64,000 nt of DNA from positions 62,001-126,000 of the forward strand of contig CAPIEU010000004.1 of assembly GCA_948630815.1 (NCBI GenBank), written 5' to 3'. Origin of the DNA: an uncultured Clostridia bacterium (GTDB taxonomy: Bacteria; Bacillota; Clostridia; TANB77; CAG-508). Position 1 is the first letter of the stretch, and every line of letters starts with the position of its first letter. Under the pieces are notes generated by a model. It searched no databases. It was given only the letters and a program-made list of their open reading frames with translations, and was not told where the DNA came from. This document shows, piece by piece, positions 47,878 through 57,231 of this stretch. A program made the translations under genes and the position numbers.

Positions 47878-48411
47878 TTATTTTTTTAATAAATATTCTA
47901 ATAAAGCATTGTAAATTTTGTCTCTTTTTACCATATTCTCGTGCTCTACCATATATTTAAATTCTTCTCTATTGACTAATTTTGCATTTTCAACTTCACT
48001 TTCTTGTAACTCAATATGTTCTATGTCAATTTTATCTATTTTTGCAATATAAAAGTCGTAAAAATGACTTGCAATAATGTCTTCTTTTGGTCTGCTTTGA
48101 TTTTTGGTTGTGAAAATATATTGTAAATCTTTATCCTTTAAATGAATTCCTACTTCTTCCGCTACTTCTCTTATGGCTGCTTCTAAAGAAGTTTGCCCAG
48201 CCGATATATGTCCTGCTACGGATATATCCCATTTTCCTGGATTTGTATCTTTATCATATGAACGTTGTTGCATCAAAACTTGGTTATCTTTATCAATGAT
48301 TGCAACAACAATACATCTATGCCATATTCCTTGTTTATGTACTTCTTTCCTTGTTAAAATTTTCCCTGTTTTTATACCATTTTCATCTAAAATATCTATC
48401 ATTTCTTCCAT
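47878..48411 (-). CDS. Nudix hydrolase, IDI/YfcD-like
   Basis: 177 aa. Nudix box GHISAGQTSLEAAIREVAEEVGI near residue 66 (GX5EX7REUXEEXGU satisfied). N-terminus MIDILDENGIKTGKILTRKEVHKQGIWHRC is typical of the isopentenyl-diphosphate-isomerase-like Nudix group. Substrate unknown; may sanitise or process a nucleotide or prenyl diphosphate. ATG at 48411. Upstream 48412-48674 holds no gene. Confidence 0.87.
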   Translation of the reverse strand: MEEMIDILDENGIKTGKILTRKEVHKQGIWHRCIVVAIIDKDNQVLMQQRSYDKDTNPGKWDISVAGHISAGQTSLEAAIREVAEEVGIHLKDKDLQYIFTTKNQSRPKEDIIASHFYDFYIAKIDKIDIEHIELQESEVENAKLVNREEFKYMVEHENMVKRDKIYNALLEYLLKK

Positions 48412-48674
48412 ATGATCACCTTCAGCTGAGATTATATCATGTATTTTGTTAACTTACAATATTTCAACTGTAAATATATATAATTATTGTATATTGTAAA
48501 TGAATATATAGTTTTAGTTACCGTTCAGCCTTAAATTAGTATCTAACTACATCCATATGGAACGATAATAAAAAGATATAGGCTAAACAAAAAGTAAAAA
48601 AGAAAAATAATCTGTACTTTTTAGTAAAATAGTGCTAAAATATATATAAATTTGTAATTTAGGAGGAGAAAATT
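48412..48674. other. Intergenic region between Nudix gene and guaA
   Basis: Contains GTTACCGTTCAGCC at about 48519 and AAAAAGATATAGGCTAAAC at about 48573; the reverse complement of the latter resembles TTTCAGCCTATATCTTTT at about 25905. I see no purine riboswitch core. A short hairpin AAAAGTA/TACTTTT may lie at about 48590-48625. Confidence 0.45.
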
Positions 48675-50213
48675 TTGAAAGCGAATGAAACTATCTTAAT
48701 ATTGGACTTTTTTGGTCAATATAATCAATTAATTGCAAGACGTGTTAGAGAATGTAATGTATATTCAGAAATCGTACCTTATGATATTTCACTTGAGAAG
48801 ATTAAAGAAAAAAATCCAAAAGGAATTATTTTTACAGGTGGTCCATCTAGTGTTTATGTTGAAGATGCCAAAATGTGTGACCTAAAAATATTCGAACTAG
48901 GTATTCCTATTTTAGGAATTTGTTATGGTATGCAACTAATGACTCATGTTTTAGGTGGAAATGTTACAAGAGCAGATAAACGTGAATATGGTGTAGTACC
49001 AGTTAATATTGATAATTCGTCATTATTATTTAAAGGATTTGGAGAAATAAATGATTGTCTAATGAGTCATACAGATTTTGTATCACAAGTCCCAGATGGT
49101 TTTAAAGTAATTGGTAAAACTACTACCTGCCCTACTGCGGCTATGGAAAATGCTGAAAAGAAACTTTATGGAATTCAATTTCATCCTGAAGTAAATAATA
49201 CTATAAATGGAACTAATATTATTAAAAACTTCTTATTTAATGTTTGTGGCTGTTCTGGTGATTGGAAAATGTCGTCTTTTGTAGAAGAATCTATTAAAAG
49301 TTTAAAAGAAAAAATTGGAGATAAAAAAGCTCTATGTGCTCTATCTGGTGGTGTTGATTCTTCTGTTGCAGCAGTTTTATTACATAAAGCTATAGGAAAA
49401 AATCTAACTTGTATATTTGTTGATCATGGTCTACTTCGTAAGAACGAAGGTGATGAAGTTGAAGAAATTTTTAGAAATCAGTTTGATATTAACTTAATTA
49501 GAGTAAATGCAAAAGACCGTTTCTTAGAAAAACTTGCAGAAGTTACAGATCCAGAAAGTAAAAGAAAAATAATTGGTGAAGAATTCATTCGTGTATTTGA
49601 AGAAGAAGCGAAAAAAATTGGAACAGTTGATTATTTAGTTCAAGGAACTATTTACCCAGATGTTATTGAAAGTGGTTTAGGTAAAGGCACCACTATTAAA
49701 AGCCATCATAATGTTGGAGGACTTCCAGACTATGTTGATTTTAAAGAAATAGTTGAACCTTTAAGAGATTTGTTTAAGGACGAAGTTCGTAAAACTGGTT
49801 TAGAATTGGGTATTCCAGAAAATTTAGTGTACCGTCAACCATTCCCAGGTCCTGGACTTGCAATTCGTGTAATTGGAGATATTACAGATGATAAGCTAAC
49901 TATTTTAAAAGATGCAGATGCTATTTTTAGAGAAGAAATAAAATTAGCAGGTTTAGATAAAGATATAAATCAATATTTTGCAGTTCTAACAAACTTAAGA
50001 AGTGTCGGTGTTATGGGTGATGATAGAACTTACGATTATACTGTTGCACTTCGTGCTGTTTCTACTATAGACTTTATGACAGCTGTATGGGCAAGAATTC
50101 CATACGATATTTTGGAGAAAGTTTCAGCTAGAATTGTAAATGAAGTTAATCATGTAAATAGAATTGTTTATGATATTACAGGAAAACCTCCTGCAACAAT
50201 TGAATGGGAATAA
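48675..50213 (+). CDS. guaA: GMP synthase (glutamine-hydrolysing)
   Basis: Amidates XMP to GMP. 512 aa. Glutaminase domain: ILDFFGQYNQLIARRVRE, GICYGMQLM with the Cys nucleophile, and GIQFHPEV. ATP-pyrophosphatase: ALSGGVDSSVAAVLLHKAI. Dimerisation domain ends PPATIEWE. No shift. The start is TTG 48675 with AGGAGGAG upstream. The guaA-guaB pair lies 2 kb apart in opposite directions, with accessory genes between. Confidence 0.97.
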   Translation: MKANETILILDFFGQYNQLIARRVRECNVYSEIVPYDISLEKIKEKNPKGIIFTGGPSSVYVEDAKMCDLKIFELGIPILGICYGMQLMTHVLGGNVTRADKREYGVVPVNIDNSSLLFKGFGEINDCLMSHTDFVSQVPDGFKVIGKTTTCPTAAMENAEKKLYGIQFHPEVNNTINGTNIIKNFLFNVCGCSGDWKMSSFVEESIKSLKEKIGDKKALCALSGGVDSSVAAVLLHKAIGKNLTCIFVDHGLLRKNEGDEVEEIFRNQFDINLIRVNAKDRFLEKLAEVTDPESKRKIIGEEFIRVFEEEAKKIGTVDYLVQGTIYPDVIESGLGKGTTIKSHHNVGGLPDYVDFKEIVEPLRDLFKDEVRKTGLELGIPENLVYRQPFPGPGLAIRVIGDITDDKLTILKDADAIFREEIKLAGLDKDINQYFAVLTNLRSVGVMGDDRTYDYTVALRAVSTIDFMTAVWARIPYDILEKVSARIVNEVNHVNRIVYDITGKPPATIEWE

Positions 50214-50237
50214 AAAATCGACTATTATATCTTATAA

Positions 50238-50274
50238 AGAACCCCTTGCCATTAGAGCAGGGGGTTCTCCTTTT
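50238..50274. terminator. Bidirectional terminator
   Basis: AGAACCCCTTGC / GCAGGGGGTTCT, loop CATTAGA; ends guaA and overlaps the end of the minus-strand gene at 50252. Confidence 0.8.
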
Positions 50275-50422
50275 CATAAGTTTCTGTAACCTTTTTTGTC
50301 AGCCTTTCCAAATCAAAAGAGCAGATGCCTCTTGCTTTAAGAGCTGACTTGACCTGCCACAAAGGAATAACTCCTAATTTGAGGTCACTAAGAACTGAAT
50401 ACACAACGATGTTTTCTACCAT
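50252..50422 (-). CDS. Small accessory protein, 56 aa
   Basis: Starts MVENIVVYSVLSDLKLGVIP; GGAG lies 9 bases before ATG 50422, so I prefer it to upstream starts. Promoter on the minus strand: TTGCCA 50522-50527, 17-bp spacer, TATAAT 50499-50504. GC-richer codons (CTC, GAG, AGG, CTG, GCC) than neighbours. No family recognised. Single-gene unit. Confidence 0.6.
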   Translation of the reverse strand: MVENIVVYSVLSDLKLGVIPLWQVKSALKARGICSFDLERLTKKVTETYEKENPLL

Positions 50423-50527
50423 AAAGAATTCTCCATTTCTTTTAAAATCTTGTTTGATGTTATTGCTATCAAACATATAAACAGTTACTCTAAAAAATAT
50501 TATAGCACATTTTACATAATTTGGCAA

Positions 50528-51820
50528 CTATTTTACAGCTTCCTGAAAGGCTTTCATACTAACTCCTTTTGACATACGAACACGTGGTAAAGCAAATTTA
50601 TTTTGGCCTGGATATACTCTGCCCCCTTGAGTTGTAAATGCTAACTTATATCCTGCATCTTTTAGTACTTTTATAGCATTATCATTATAATGTCCAAAAG
50701 GATAACAAAATACTGTACAATTTCCTATTATATTTTTTGATTTAGTTACATCTTCTAACGCTTCTTTATAGCTTAAATTAACAAATCTTCCTTTTCCATT
50801 AGCTCCTGACCTATGCATATCGTGTGAATGTGATTGAAAGTCTAAATGACTTGATTTATATGATTTTGGAAGCCAATCTCCATTCCAACTTGTTACAACA
50901 AAAGATGTTGCTTTTACATTATATTTTTCTATAATTGGTATGGCATATTTTATAAAAGATGCATCTCCATCATCTATTGTTACAACTACACTTTTTGCAG
51001 GTAATGTTTTTGTTCCATTTACATATGCTTCTACTTCATTCCATGATGGAAAATAATAATTATTATCTGCTAAATACTTCATTTGAGCTTCGAAGGCTGA
51101 TACTTCCATCCAGTTATTATCTGCTCCCTTTTCCCCCTTGCTTTTATCATAAAAGAAATGATACATTAATACAGGAAGTCCCCTTTTAGATGTATTTATT
51201 TTTGAAGTTGTTGATGAAGAGGCTGTAACTGCTACTTGCTTTTTCTGTACAATTACTTTTCTAGTGGTCTCTGCTATGTTGTTAGAAGAATCTGCTACCT
51301 TATAAGTTATAGTATATGTTCCTGCTTTTTTTGTATTAACTTCACCAGTTATACTAGTTTTATTGGTAATATCTCCATCATAATTATCTAAAACTGTACA
51401 TCCTTCATCTTTATATATATCGCCAACATTAATAGTTACTTCTGGCTTTCCTTTTAAAGTTATTGTTGGAGGTATTTTATCTTCTATATTTATAACTCTT
51501 TCTACTGATATTGGATTTTTATTTTTAGAATTGGATATAGTATATTTTAATTTATATTGTCCTACTTTTGATGTATCAACTTGTCCGTCAATTTTTATAT
51601 CTTTACTAACATCGTTTTCATTTAAAAATGCTTTTGCACCTTGTTCTTGATACTTATCATTAAGTTGTAAATTGATATTTTCATCTCCAACTAAAGAAAT
51701 AGTTGGTATGGCATTGTTTTGATAGTTAAAATATAATACTAAACCAATTGCAATAGTTAGTACAATAACCGCTATTATAGAACAACAAATAATAGTTCTT
51801 TTTTTATTCAATTTTATCAC
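50528..51820 (-). CDS. Polysaccharide deacetylase with bacterial Ig-like domains
   Basis: 430 aa, surface enzyme. Membrane helix at residues about 9-30. Two Ig-like DUF5011 domains: residues about 38-112 and about 113-192, the second with GDIYKDEGCTVLDNYDGD-NKT and YTITYKVADSSNN. Catalytic NodB domain: VVVTIDDGDASFIKYAIPII (Asp-Asp metal site), SHSHDMHRSG, FCYPFGHYND, LAFTTQGG. Probably deacetylates cell-wall glycan or peptidoglycan, altering lysozyme sensitivity. Start ATG 51820. Convergent with guaA; ends at 50528. Confidence 0.9.
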   Translation of the reverse strand: MIKLNKKRTIICCSIIAVIVLTIAIGLVLYFNYQNNAIPTISLVGDENINLQLNDKYQEQGAKAFLNENDVSKDIKIDGQVDTSKVGQYKLKYTISNSKNKNPISVERVINIEDKIPPTITLKGKPEVTINVGDIYKDEGCTVLDNYDGDITNKTSITGEVNTKKAGTYTITYKVADSSNNIAETTRKVIVQKKQVAVTASSSTTSKINTSKRGLPVLMYHFFYDKSKGEKGADNNWMEVSAFEAQMKYLADNNYYFPSWNEVEAYVNGTKTLPAKSVVVTIDDGDASFIKYAIPIIEKYNVKATSFVVTSWNGDWLPKSYKSSHLDFQSHSHDMHRSGANGKGRFVNLSYKEALEDVTKSKNIIGNCTVFCYPFGHYNDNAIKVLKDAGYKLAFTTQGGRVYPGQNKFALPRVRMSKGVSMKAFQEAVK

Positions 51821-51924
51821 CCTTTTATCTAATATATTATTGTATATATTTAATATTCATATTAAAATATTACTCCTTTCGACATATTCTGTCAAGATAA
51901 TATTTTTATAATGTTATAAATTGA

Positions 51925-52035
51925 TTTAGATGTAGGGGTTGCAACCCAAAATCTAATTTGTAATTAGATTGCATGGTATTCAATATAAAATATAAATCAT
52001 AATTGTGTCGCATATCATGCGACACAATTATGATT
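51925..52035. repeat. GTAGGGGT repeat copy and perfect 20-bp palindrome
   Basis: ATGTAGGGGTTGCAACCC at about 51930 (member of the dispersed family) and at 51995-52035 a perfect inverted repeat AATCATAATTGTGTCGCAT / ATGCGACACAATTATGATT. The TCGCAT / ATGCGA arms echo TCGCATACC at 6345. Confidence 0.65.
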
Positions 52036-52048
52036 TAGTATAGAAAAT

Positions 52049-52080
52049 AAAAAGCAGAGACCTTAATCTCTGCTTTTTAT
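52049..52080 (-). terminator. Terminator of guaB
   Basis: AAAAGCAGAGA / TCTCTGCTTTTT with loop CCTTAA, overlapping the guaB stop codon. Confidence 0.8.
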
Positions 52081-53588
52081 TTATAACTTTTATCTACTTC
52101 TTTTAACATAACATCATGTGCACTACCTTCTGCTATACTTACTTCTGATACAAGGGTTAATCTAGCGTTTTTGTGTAATTCTTTTATAGTTGTTGCTCCA
52201 CAATTACACATTGTAGATTTGATTTTTGCTACTGTTACAGCCAAATTATCTTTTAGGCTACCTGCATATGGTATATATGAATCTACACCTTCTTCAAAAG
52301 ATAATTTGTTTTTTGCATTTCCGCCAAGGTCGTATCTTTGCCAGTTTCTTGCACGGTTTGAACCTTCTCCCCAATATTCTTTTACATATGTATTTCCTAC
52401 TTTTAATACCCTTGTTGGACTTTCATCAAATCTTGCAAAATATCTTCCCATCATTACAAAATCAGCTCCAAGTGCTAATGCTATTGTAATATGATGATCA
52501 TGTACTATTCCTCCATCTGAACAAATTGGAATATATATACCTGTTTCTTCAAAATATTCATCACGTGCAGCTACTACATCTATTAAAGCACTTGCTTGTC
52601 CACGTCCAATTCCTTTTGTTTCACGAGTAATACATATAGATCCTCCACCAACACCAACTTTTATAAAGTCTGCACCAGCTTCTGCAAGATATCTAAATCC
52701 TTCTTTATCTACTACATTTCCTGCACCAATTTTTACACTGTCTCCATATTTTTCTCTAACAAAGTCAATAGTTCTTTTTTGCCATACAGAATATCCGTCT
52801 GAAGAATCCATACAAACCATATCAACACCAGCTTCTACTAATGCTGGAATTCTTTGTTCGTAATCTCTTGTGTTAATACCTGCACCAACAATATAACGTT
52901 TATTTTCATCTAATAATGAATTAGGATTATTCTTTCTTTCTTCATAATCTCTTCTAAATACAAGATATTTTAAGTTTCCTTCATCTGTTAAGATTGGTAA
53001 ACAATTTATTTTATTTTTCCAAATTATATCATTTGCTTCAGCAAGAGTAATTCCTTTTTTGGCTGATACTACTTTTTCTGCTTTTGTCATATATTCATCA
53101 ATTGGAGTATCTTGGTTGTCTCTTGTTACTCTATAATCTTTATCCGTTACTATTCCTAAGAATTTTCCATTTGCTGTTCCATCTTCTGTTACCATTACAG
53201 TAGAATGACCAGTTTCTTCAACTAATGCAATTACATCTCTAAGTGGTGTTCCGCTTTTAACATTAGAATCACTTATAACAAATCCTGCTTTATGTTTTTT
53301 TACATGATAAACCATTTCTGCTTGCGATTCAATACTTTGTGCACCATATATAAATGCAACTCCACCCTCACGTGCTAGTGCTATACCCATTTCTTCACCT
53401 GAAACAGATTGCATAATTGCTGATATCATAGGTACATTTGCTGAATACTTTGGTTCTTCTCCTTTTTTGAATTTTACAAGTGGTGTTTTTAATGATACTT
53501 TATCAGGTATACATTCTTCTGTTGTTAAATTTGGTAATAATAAAAATTCATTAAATGTTCTTGAAATATCTTCTAAAATCTTTGCCAT
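52077..53588 (-). CDS. guaB: IMP dehydrogenase
   Basis: Oxidises IMP to XMP for guanine nucleotide synthesis. 503 aa. FLLLPNLTTEECIPD near the N-terminus, two CBS domains (residues about 100-215), then the barrel with the catalytic loop GVGGGSICITRE (Cys) near residue 312 and VCMDSSDGYSVW. The active-site flap RNWQRYDLGG is present. The form with the extended C-terminal insertion is seen in some Clostridia. GGAGG precedes ATG 53588. Confidence 0.95.
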   Translation of the reverse strand: MAKILEDISRTFNEFLLLPNLTTEECIPDKVSLKTPLVKFKKGEEPKYSANVPMISAIMQSVSGEEMGIALAREGGVAFIYGAQSIESQAEMVYHVKKHKAGFVISDSNVKSGTPLRDVIALVEETGHSTVMVTEDGTANGKFLGIVTDKDYRVTRDNQDTPIDEYMTKAEKVVSAKKGITLAEANDIIWKNKINCLPILTDEGNLKYLVFRRDYEERKNNPNSLLDENKRYIVGAGINTRDYEQRIPALVEAGVDMVCMDSSDGYSVWQKRTIDFVREKYGDSVKIGAGNVVDKEGFRYLAEAGADFIKVGVGGGSICITRETKGIGRGQASALIDVVAARDEYFEETGIYIPICSDGGIVHDHHITIALALGADFVMMGRYFARFDESPTRVLKVGNTYVKEYWGEGSNRARNWQRYDLGGNAKNKLSFEEGVDSYIPYAGSLKDNLAVTVAKIKSTMCNCGATTIKELHKNARLTLVSEVSIAEGSAHDVMLKEVDKSYK

Positions 53589-53669
53589 ATTTAACCCTCC
53601 TAATTATATTAAATAAATGAAGCATTTAGCTTCATTTTTTATGCCATAATTTTCCTAAACTATATTTTA

Positions 53670-53702
53670 TATTATACTATATTTGTTTTGTTATGTAAAC
53701 AG
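53670..53702 (-). promoter_or_regulatory. Promoter of guaB
   Basis: Minus strand TTTACA..TATAAT with about a 17-bp spacer, followed by an AATGAAGC / GCTTCATT hairpin at about 53614-53638 in the leader, which could be an attenuator or the ackA terminator. Confidence 0.6.
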
Positions 53703-53797
53703 TGTTTGCAAAATTTATTTTCTTATTGGTTACCACTCAAGTTATACTATTTTTAGCTACTCCATAATAGTTTAACACAGTATGTTGAACATTACTC

Positions 53798-54988
53798 TTA
53801 TTTAATTAATTTTTCAGTTTCTTTTGCTATCATTAATTCTTCATTTGTAGGGATTACATATACTCTTACTTTTGAAGAAGCTTTTGAAACTAATCTTTCT
53901 TCACTTCTTACATTATTTTTTTCTTCATCTAATTCAACACCCATAAATTCTAACTTCTCACAAATTCCTTTACGAATATTAATTTGATTTTCTCCAACTC
54001 CACCAGTAAATATTATTGCATCTACCCCATTCATTGCAGCTGCATATTTTGCAATAAATCCTGCGACAGAATATTTAAAGTTGTTCATTGCAATTAGTGC
54101 TTTTTTATTTCCTTTTACTGATTCATTTTCTATTACTCTAAAATCTGGTGCTAATCCTGAAATTCCTTGTACCCCTGAAACTTTATTTAAAAGATTTTCT
54201 ATTTCACTAGCTGTTTTATTTTCTTTTTTCATAATGAAAGTAACAACTGATGGATCTATATCTCCGCTTCTTGTTACCATAGGAACACCTGCAAGTGGTG
54301 TAAGTCCCATACTTGTATCTACACTTTTTCCACCTTCAATTGCACAAATACTAGAGCCTTGCCCTAAGTGGCATGTAATAATTTTCAAATCTTCTATCTT
54401 TTTATTTTCAATCTCTGCTAGTCTTTTTGATACATACATATGTGATGTACCATGGAAACCATATTTTCTTATTCCATATTTTTCATAATATTCATATGGT
54501 ATTGGATATAAATATCTTTCTTCTGGAATTGTTTGATGAAATGCTGTATCAAACACACCAACCATTGGTTTTCCGGGCATTACTTTTTTACAAGCTTCAA
54601 TTCCTATAATTCCTGCTGGATTATGAAGGGGTGCTAAATCTGTACATTCTTTCAAAACTTCTACAACATATTCATCTATTACAACTGATTCTGCAATTTT
54701 TTCTCCACCATGAACAAGTCTATGACCTATTGCTTCTATTTCTTCTAACGAATCAATTACTTTATATTCTGGATTAATTAATTGTTTTAAAGTAAAATCG
54801 ACTGCTTCTTCATGAGTTTTTGCAAGATGAATAATTTCTATTTTTTGTCCGTTTACTTTATGTGTAATAAATGCTTCATCTTCCCCTATTCTTTCATATT
54901 TTCCTGATGCTAGAACGGCTTCTCTTTCCATATCTATTAATTGATATTTTAAAGAAGAACTTCCACAATTTAATACTAATATTTTCAT
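53798..54988 (-). CDS. ackA: Acetate kinase
   Basis: 396 aa. MKILVLNCGSSSLKYQLID at the start, LAPLHNPAGIIGI near residue 120, and VFDTAFHQTIPEERYLYP near residue 145. Makes ATP from acetyl phosphate, substrate-level phosphorylation of fermentation. Downstream of pta on the same strand with a 76-bp gap; probably cotranscribed with it. GGGAGG upstream of ATG 54988. Confidence 0.97.
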   Translation of the reverse strand: MKILVLNCGSSSLKYQLIDMEREAVLASGKYERIGEDEAFITHKVNGQKIEIIHLAKTHEEAVDFTLKQLINPEYKVIDSLEEIEAIGHRLVHGGEKIAESVVIDEYVVEVLKECTDLAPLHNPAGIIGIEACKKVMPGKPMVGVFDTAFHQTIPEERYLYPIPYEYYEKYGIRKYGFHGTSHMYVSKRLAEIENKKIEDLKIITCHLGQGSSICAIEGGKSVDTSMGLTPLAGVPMVTRSGDIDPSVVTFIMKKENKTASEIENLLNKVSGVQGISGLAPDFRVIENESVKGNKKALIAMNNFKYSVAGFIAKYAAAMNGVDAIIFTGGVGENQINIRKGICEKLEFMGVELDEEKNNVRSEERLVSKASSKVRVYVIPTNEELMIAKETEKLIK

Positions 54989-55064
54989 TAGTTAAACCTC
55001 CCTATAAAAATTATACTTATTATAACATTAAGAAAAACAGTTGTAAATACAAATTTTTATATAT

Positions 55065-56069
55065 TTATTGCTTTATGTCAATAGCTTGTACAGCTGTAAT
55101 TGCTACAACTCCTACTATATCCTTTGCATTACACCCACGAGATAAATCATTTACAGGTTTTTTAATTCCTTGACATAGTGGACCATAGCTTTCCGCTTTT
55201 CCTAGTCTTTGAACTAATTTGTATCCTATATTTCCTGCATCTAAGTTTGGGAATACTAATGTATTAGCATATCCTGCTACATTACTTCCTGGTGATTTAC
55301 TTTTTGCTATTTCTGGAATAATAGCAGCATCTAATTGTAATTCTCCATCAACTAATAAATCTGGCTCTTTTTCTTTTACAAGTTTTGTTGCATTTACAAC
55401 TTTATCGATCTCGCTTGATTTTGCACTACCTTTAGTTGAATATGATAGCATTGCAACTTTAGGTTCTTTTCCTGTAAGCATTTTAAAACTATTAGCTGAA
55501 GAAATTGCTATTTCAGATAATTCTTCTTCGTTTGGATATGCATTTAATCCGCAATCACCAAATACAAAGGTTCCATTTTCTCCAAACTCACAATTTGGAA
55601 CTACCATTAAAAAAAATGCTGAAACAAGCTTTGTGTTTGGTGCTGTTTTTAAAATTTGTAAAGCAGGTCTTAGAGTATCAGCTGTTGAATGTATTGCTCC
55701 TGAAACAAGTCCATCACAATCCCCTGTTTTTACCATCATCATTCCAAAATACACAGTATCTTTCATTAATTCCTTTGCTGTTTCATATTCCATTCCTTTT
55801 GCCTTACGTAATTCATAAAAAGCATTAGCATATTCTTCATACTTATCAGATTCTATTGGATTTATAATAGTAACTGAAGATAAATTTAATTCTTTATCTT
55901 TTGCTTTTTCTAATATTTTTTCTTCTTTTCCTAGTAAAACAATATTTGCAAATCCTTCTTTTAAAATAGTATCTGTTGCTTCTAATACTCTATCATCTGT
56001 TGCTTCTGGTAATACAATTGTTTTAATTTCTTGTTTTGCTCTATTTTTAATTTCTTCTATAAACGACAT
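55065..56069 (-). CDS. pta: Phosphate acetyltransferase
   Basis: 334 aa, the short single-domain form. Motifs: VLPEATDDRVLEA near residue 20, GDCDGLVSGAIHSTADTLRPAL near residue 115, and SYSTKGSAKSSEIDKV near residue 207. Converts acetyl-CoA to acetyl phosphate, feeding acetate kinase. AGGAGG precedes ATG 56069. Confidence 0.97.
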   Translation of the reverse strand: MSFIEEIKNRAKQEIKTIVLPEATDDRVLEATDTILKEGFANIVLLGKEEKILEKAKDKELNLSSVTIINPIESDKYEEYANAFYELRKAKGMEYETAKELMKDTVYFGMMMVKTGDCDGLVSGAIHSTADTLRPALQILKTAPNTKLVSAFFLMVVPNCEFGENGTFVFGDCGLNAYPNEEELSEIAISSANSFKMLTGKEPKVAMLSYSTKGSAKSSEIDKVVNATKLVKEKEPDLLVDGELQLDAAIIPEIAKSKSPGSNVAGYANTLVFPNLDAGNIGYKLVQRLGKAESYGPLCQGIKKPVNDLSRGCNAKDIVGVVAITAVQAIDIKQ

Positions 56070-56314
56070 TTTCTACCTCCTATAACTTACTTTATTATTA
56101 TATATGTTATTATAATAAATCGCAATATAAATATAAAATTTGCTAGGATTATTTGTTAATGTTTAGTAAAATATATTATGGGGTTTCGCAGAAAATCCCC
56201 TTTAACAATAGAGTTTTTTTGAAGATTCTTCGAAGATTTTCATTCATTAAGGCTGAACATTAATGATAATTTGAATTTTAAATGTTTTTGATTTATAATA
56301 AAAATGGTGAAATT

Positions 56315-57197
56315 ATGAAATTAGAGTATATTGTAAAAGATGATAGATATTTTAATATAAAACAAATATTAAAAGAAGAATTTGATATGTCTTCTAGACT
56401 TATTTTAAAGCTAAAAAATTGTAAACGAATTATTTTAAACGATAAAATTACCTATATTGATAAGGAAGTTAAAACAAATGATATAATAAAATTTAATTTA
56501 GATTTTGAAGAAGATAATTCAAATATTGTTCCTACAAAAATGAATTTAGATATTATATATGAAGATGAAGCTATACTTATTTTAAATAAGCCAAGTAATA
56601 TTGCTATTCATCCTTCTATACTGCATTATGATAATAGCTTATCTAATGGTGTTAAGTTTTATTTTGATAAAATTGGGTTAAAAAGAAAAATCCGTCCAGT
56701 AAATAGACTGGATAGAGATACATCACGGTATAGTTATTTTTGCTAAGAATGAATATATTCAAGAATGTTTAGCAAGACAAATGAAGAATCATACTTTTAA
56801 AAAAAGTTATATTGCAATTGTTAATGGTTTATTAGATAAAAAGCATAATATTATTAATGCTCCTATTGCAAGAAAGGAAAACAGTATTATAGAAAGATGT
56901 GTTAGAAAGGATGGCGATATTGCTATTACAGAATATTATGTTATACAAGAATTCGATAATATGTCTCTTCTTTATATTTCTTTACAAACAGGAAGAACCC
57001 ATCAAATACGTGTTCATATGACACACATAGGACATCCTATTATTGGAGATACTTTATATGGAGCTAGTTCTAAATTAATAAATAGACAAGCACTACATTC
57101 TTGTAAGGTACTTTTTGTTCATCCACTCACCAAAAAGCAGATGAATATAGAAGCAGATTTACCAAGCGATATATTAAATTTAATACAAAACAGATAG
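56315..57197 (+). CDS. RluD-family pseudouridine synthase, one +1 shift at CGG
   Basis: 293 aa after correction. The N-terminal S4-like domain (FNIKQILKEEFDMSSRLILKLK) precedes the pseudouridine synthase domain. The catalytic Asp motif should read xNRLDRDTSGxxxFAK: here DRDTS then CGG at 56726, and skipping C to GGT gives DRDTSGIVIFAKNEYI. C-terminal motif LQTGRTHQIRVHMTHIGHPIIGD is intact. Without the shift the protein stops at once after the catalytic Asp. Start ATG 56315 is tentative (56282 is possible, weak site). Target rRNA position cannot be read from sequence. Confidence 0.93.
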
Positions 57198-57216
57198 GTT
57201 TATTCCTATCTGTTTT
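57187..57216 (+). terminator. Terminator of the rluD-like gene
   Basis: AAACAGATAGG / CCTATCTGTTTT, loop TTTATT. Confidence 0.8.
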
Positions 57217-57231
57217 GATGTATATAAGTAA

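Noticed and set aside
48412..48674. Purine riboswitch ahead of guaA
   Set aside because: No conserved purine-aptamer core or matching loops seen.
1060..56726. The split genes as ordinary pseudogenes
   Set aside because: They are in essential, otherwise intact genes, every break is the same one-base insertion in the same codon phase, and no other decay is visible in them.
1060..56726. The inserted C as a random base-calling error at GG
   Set aside because: GG occurs in all phases (TGG, AGG, NNG-GNN) and in non-coding RNA, yet the extra C appears only before first-position glycine GG. This weakens the artefact reading but cannot exclude it without reads.
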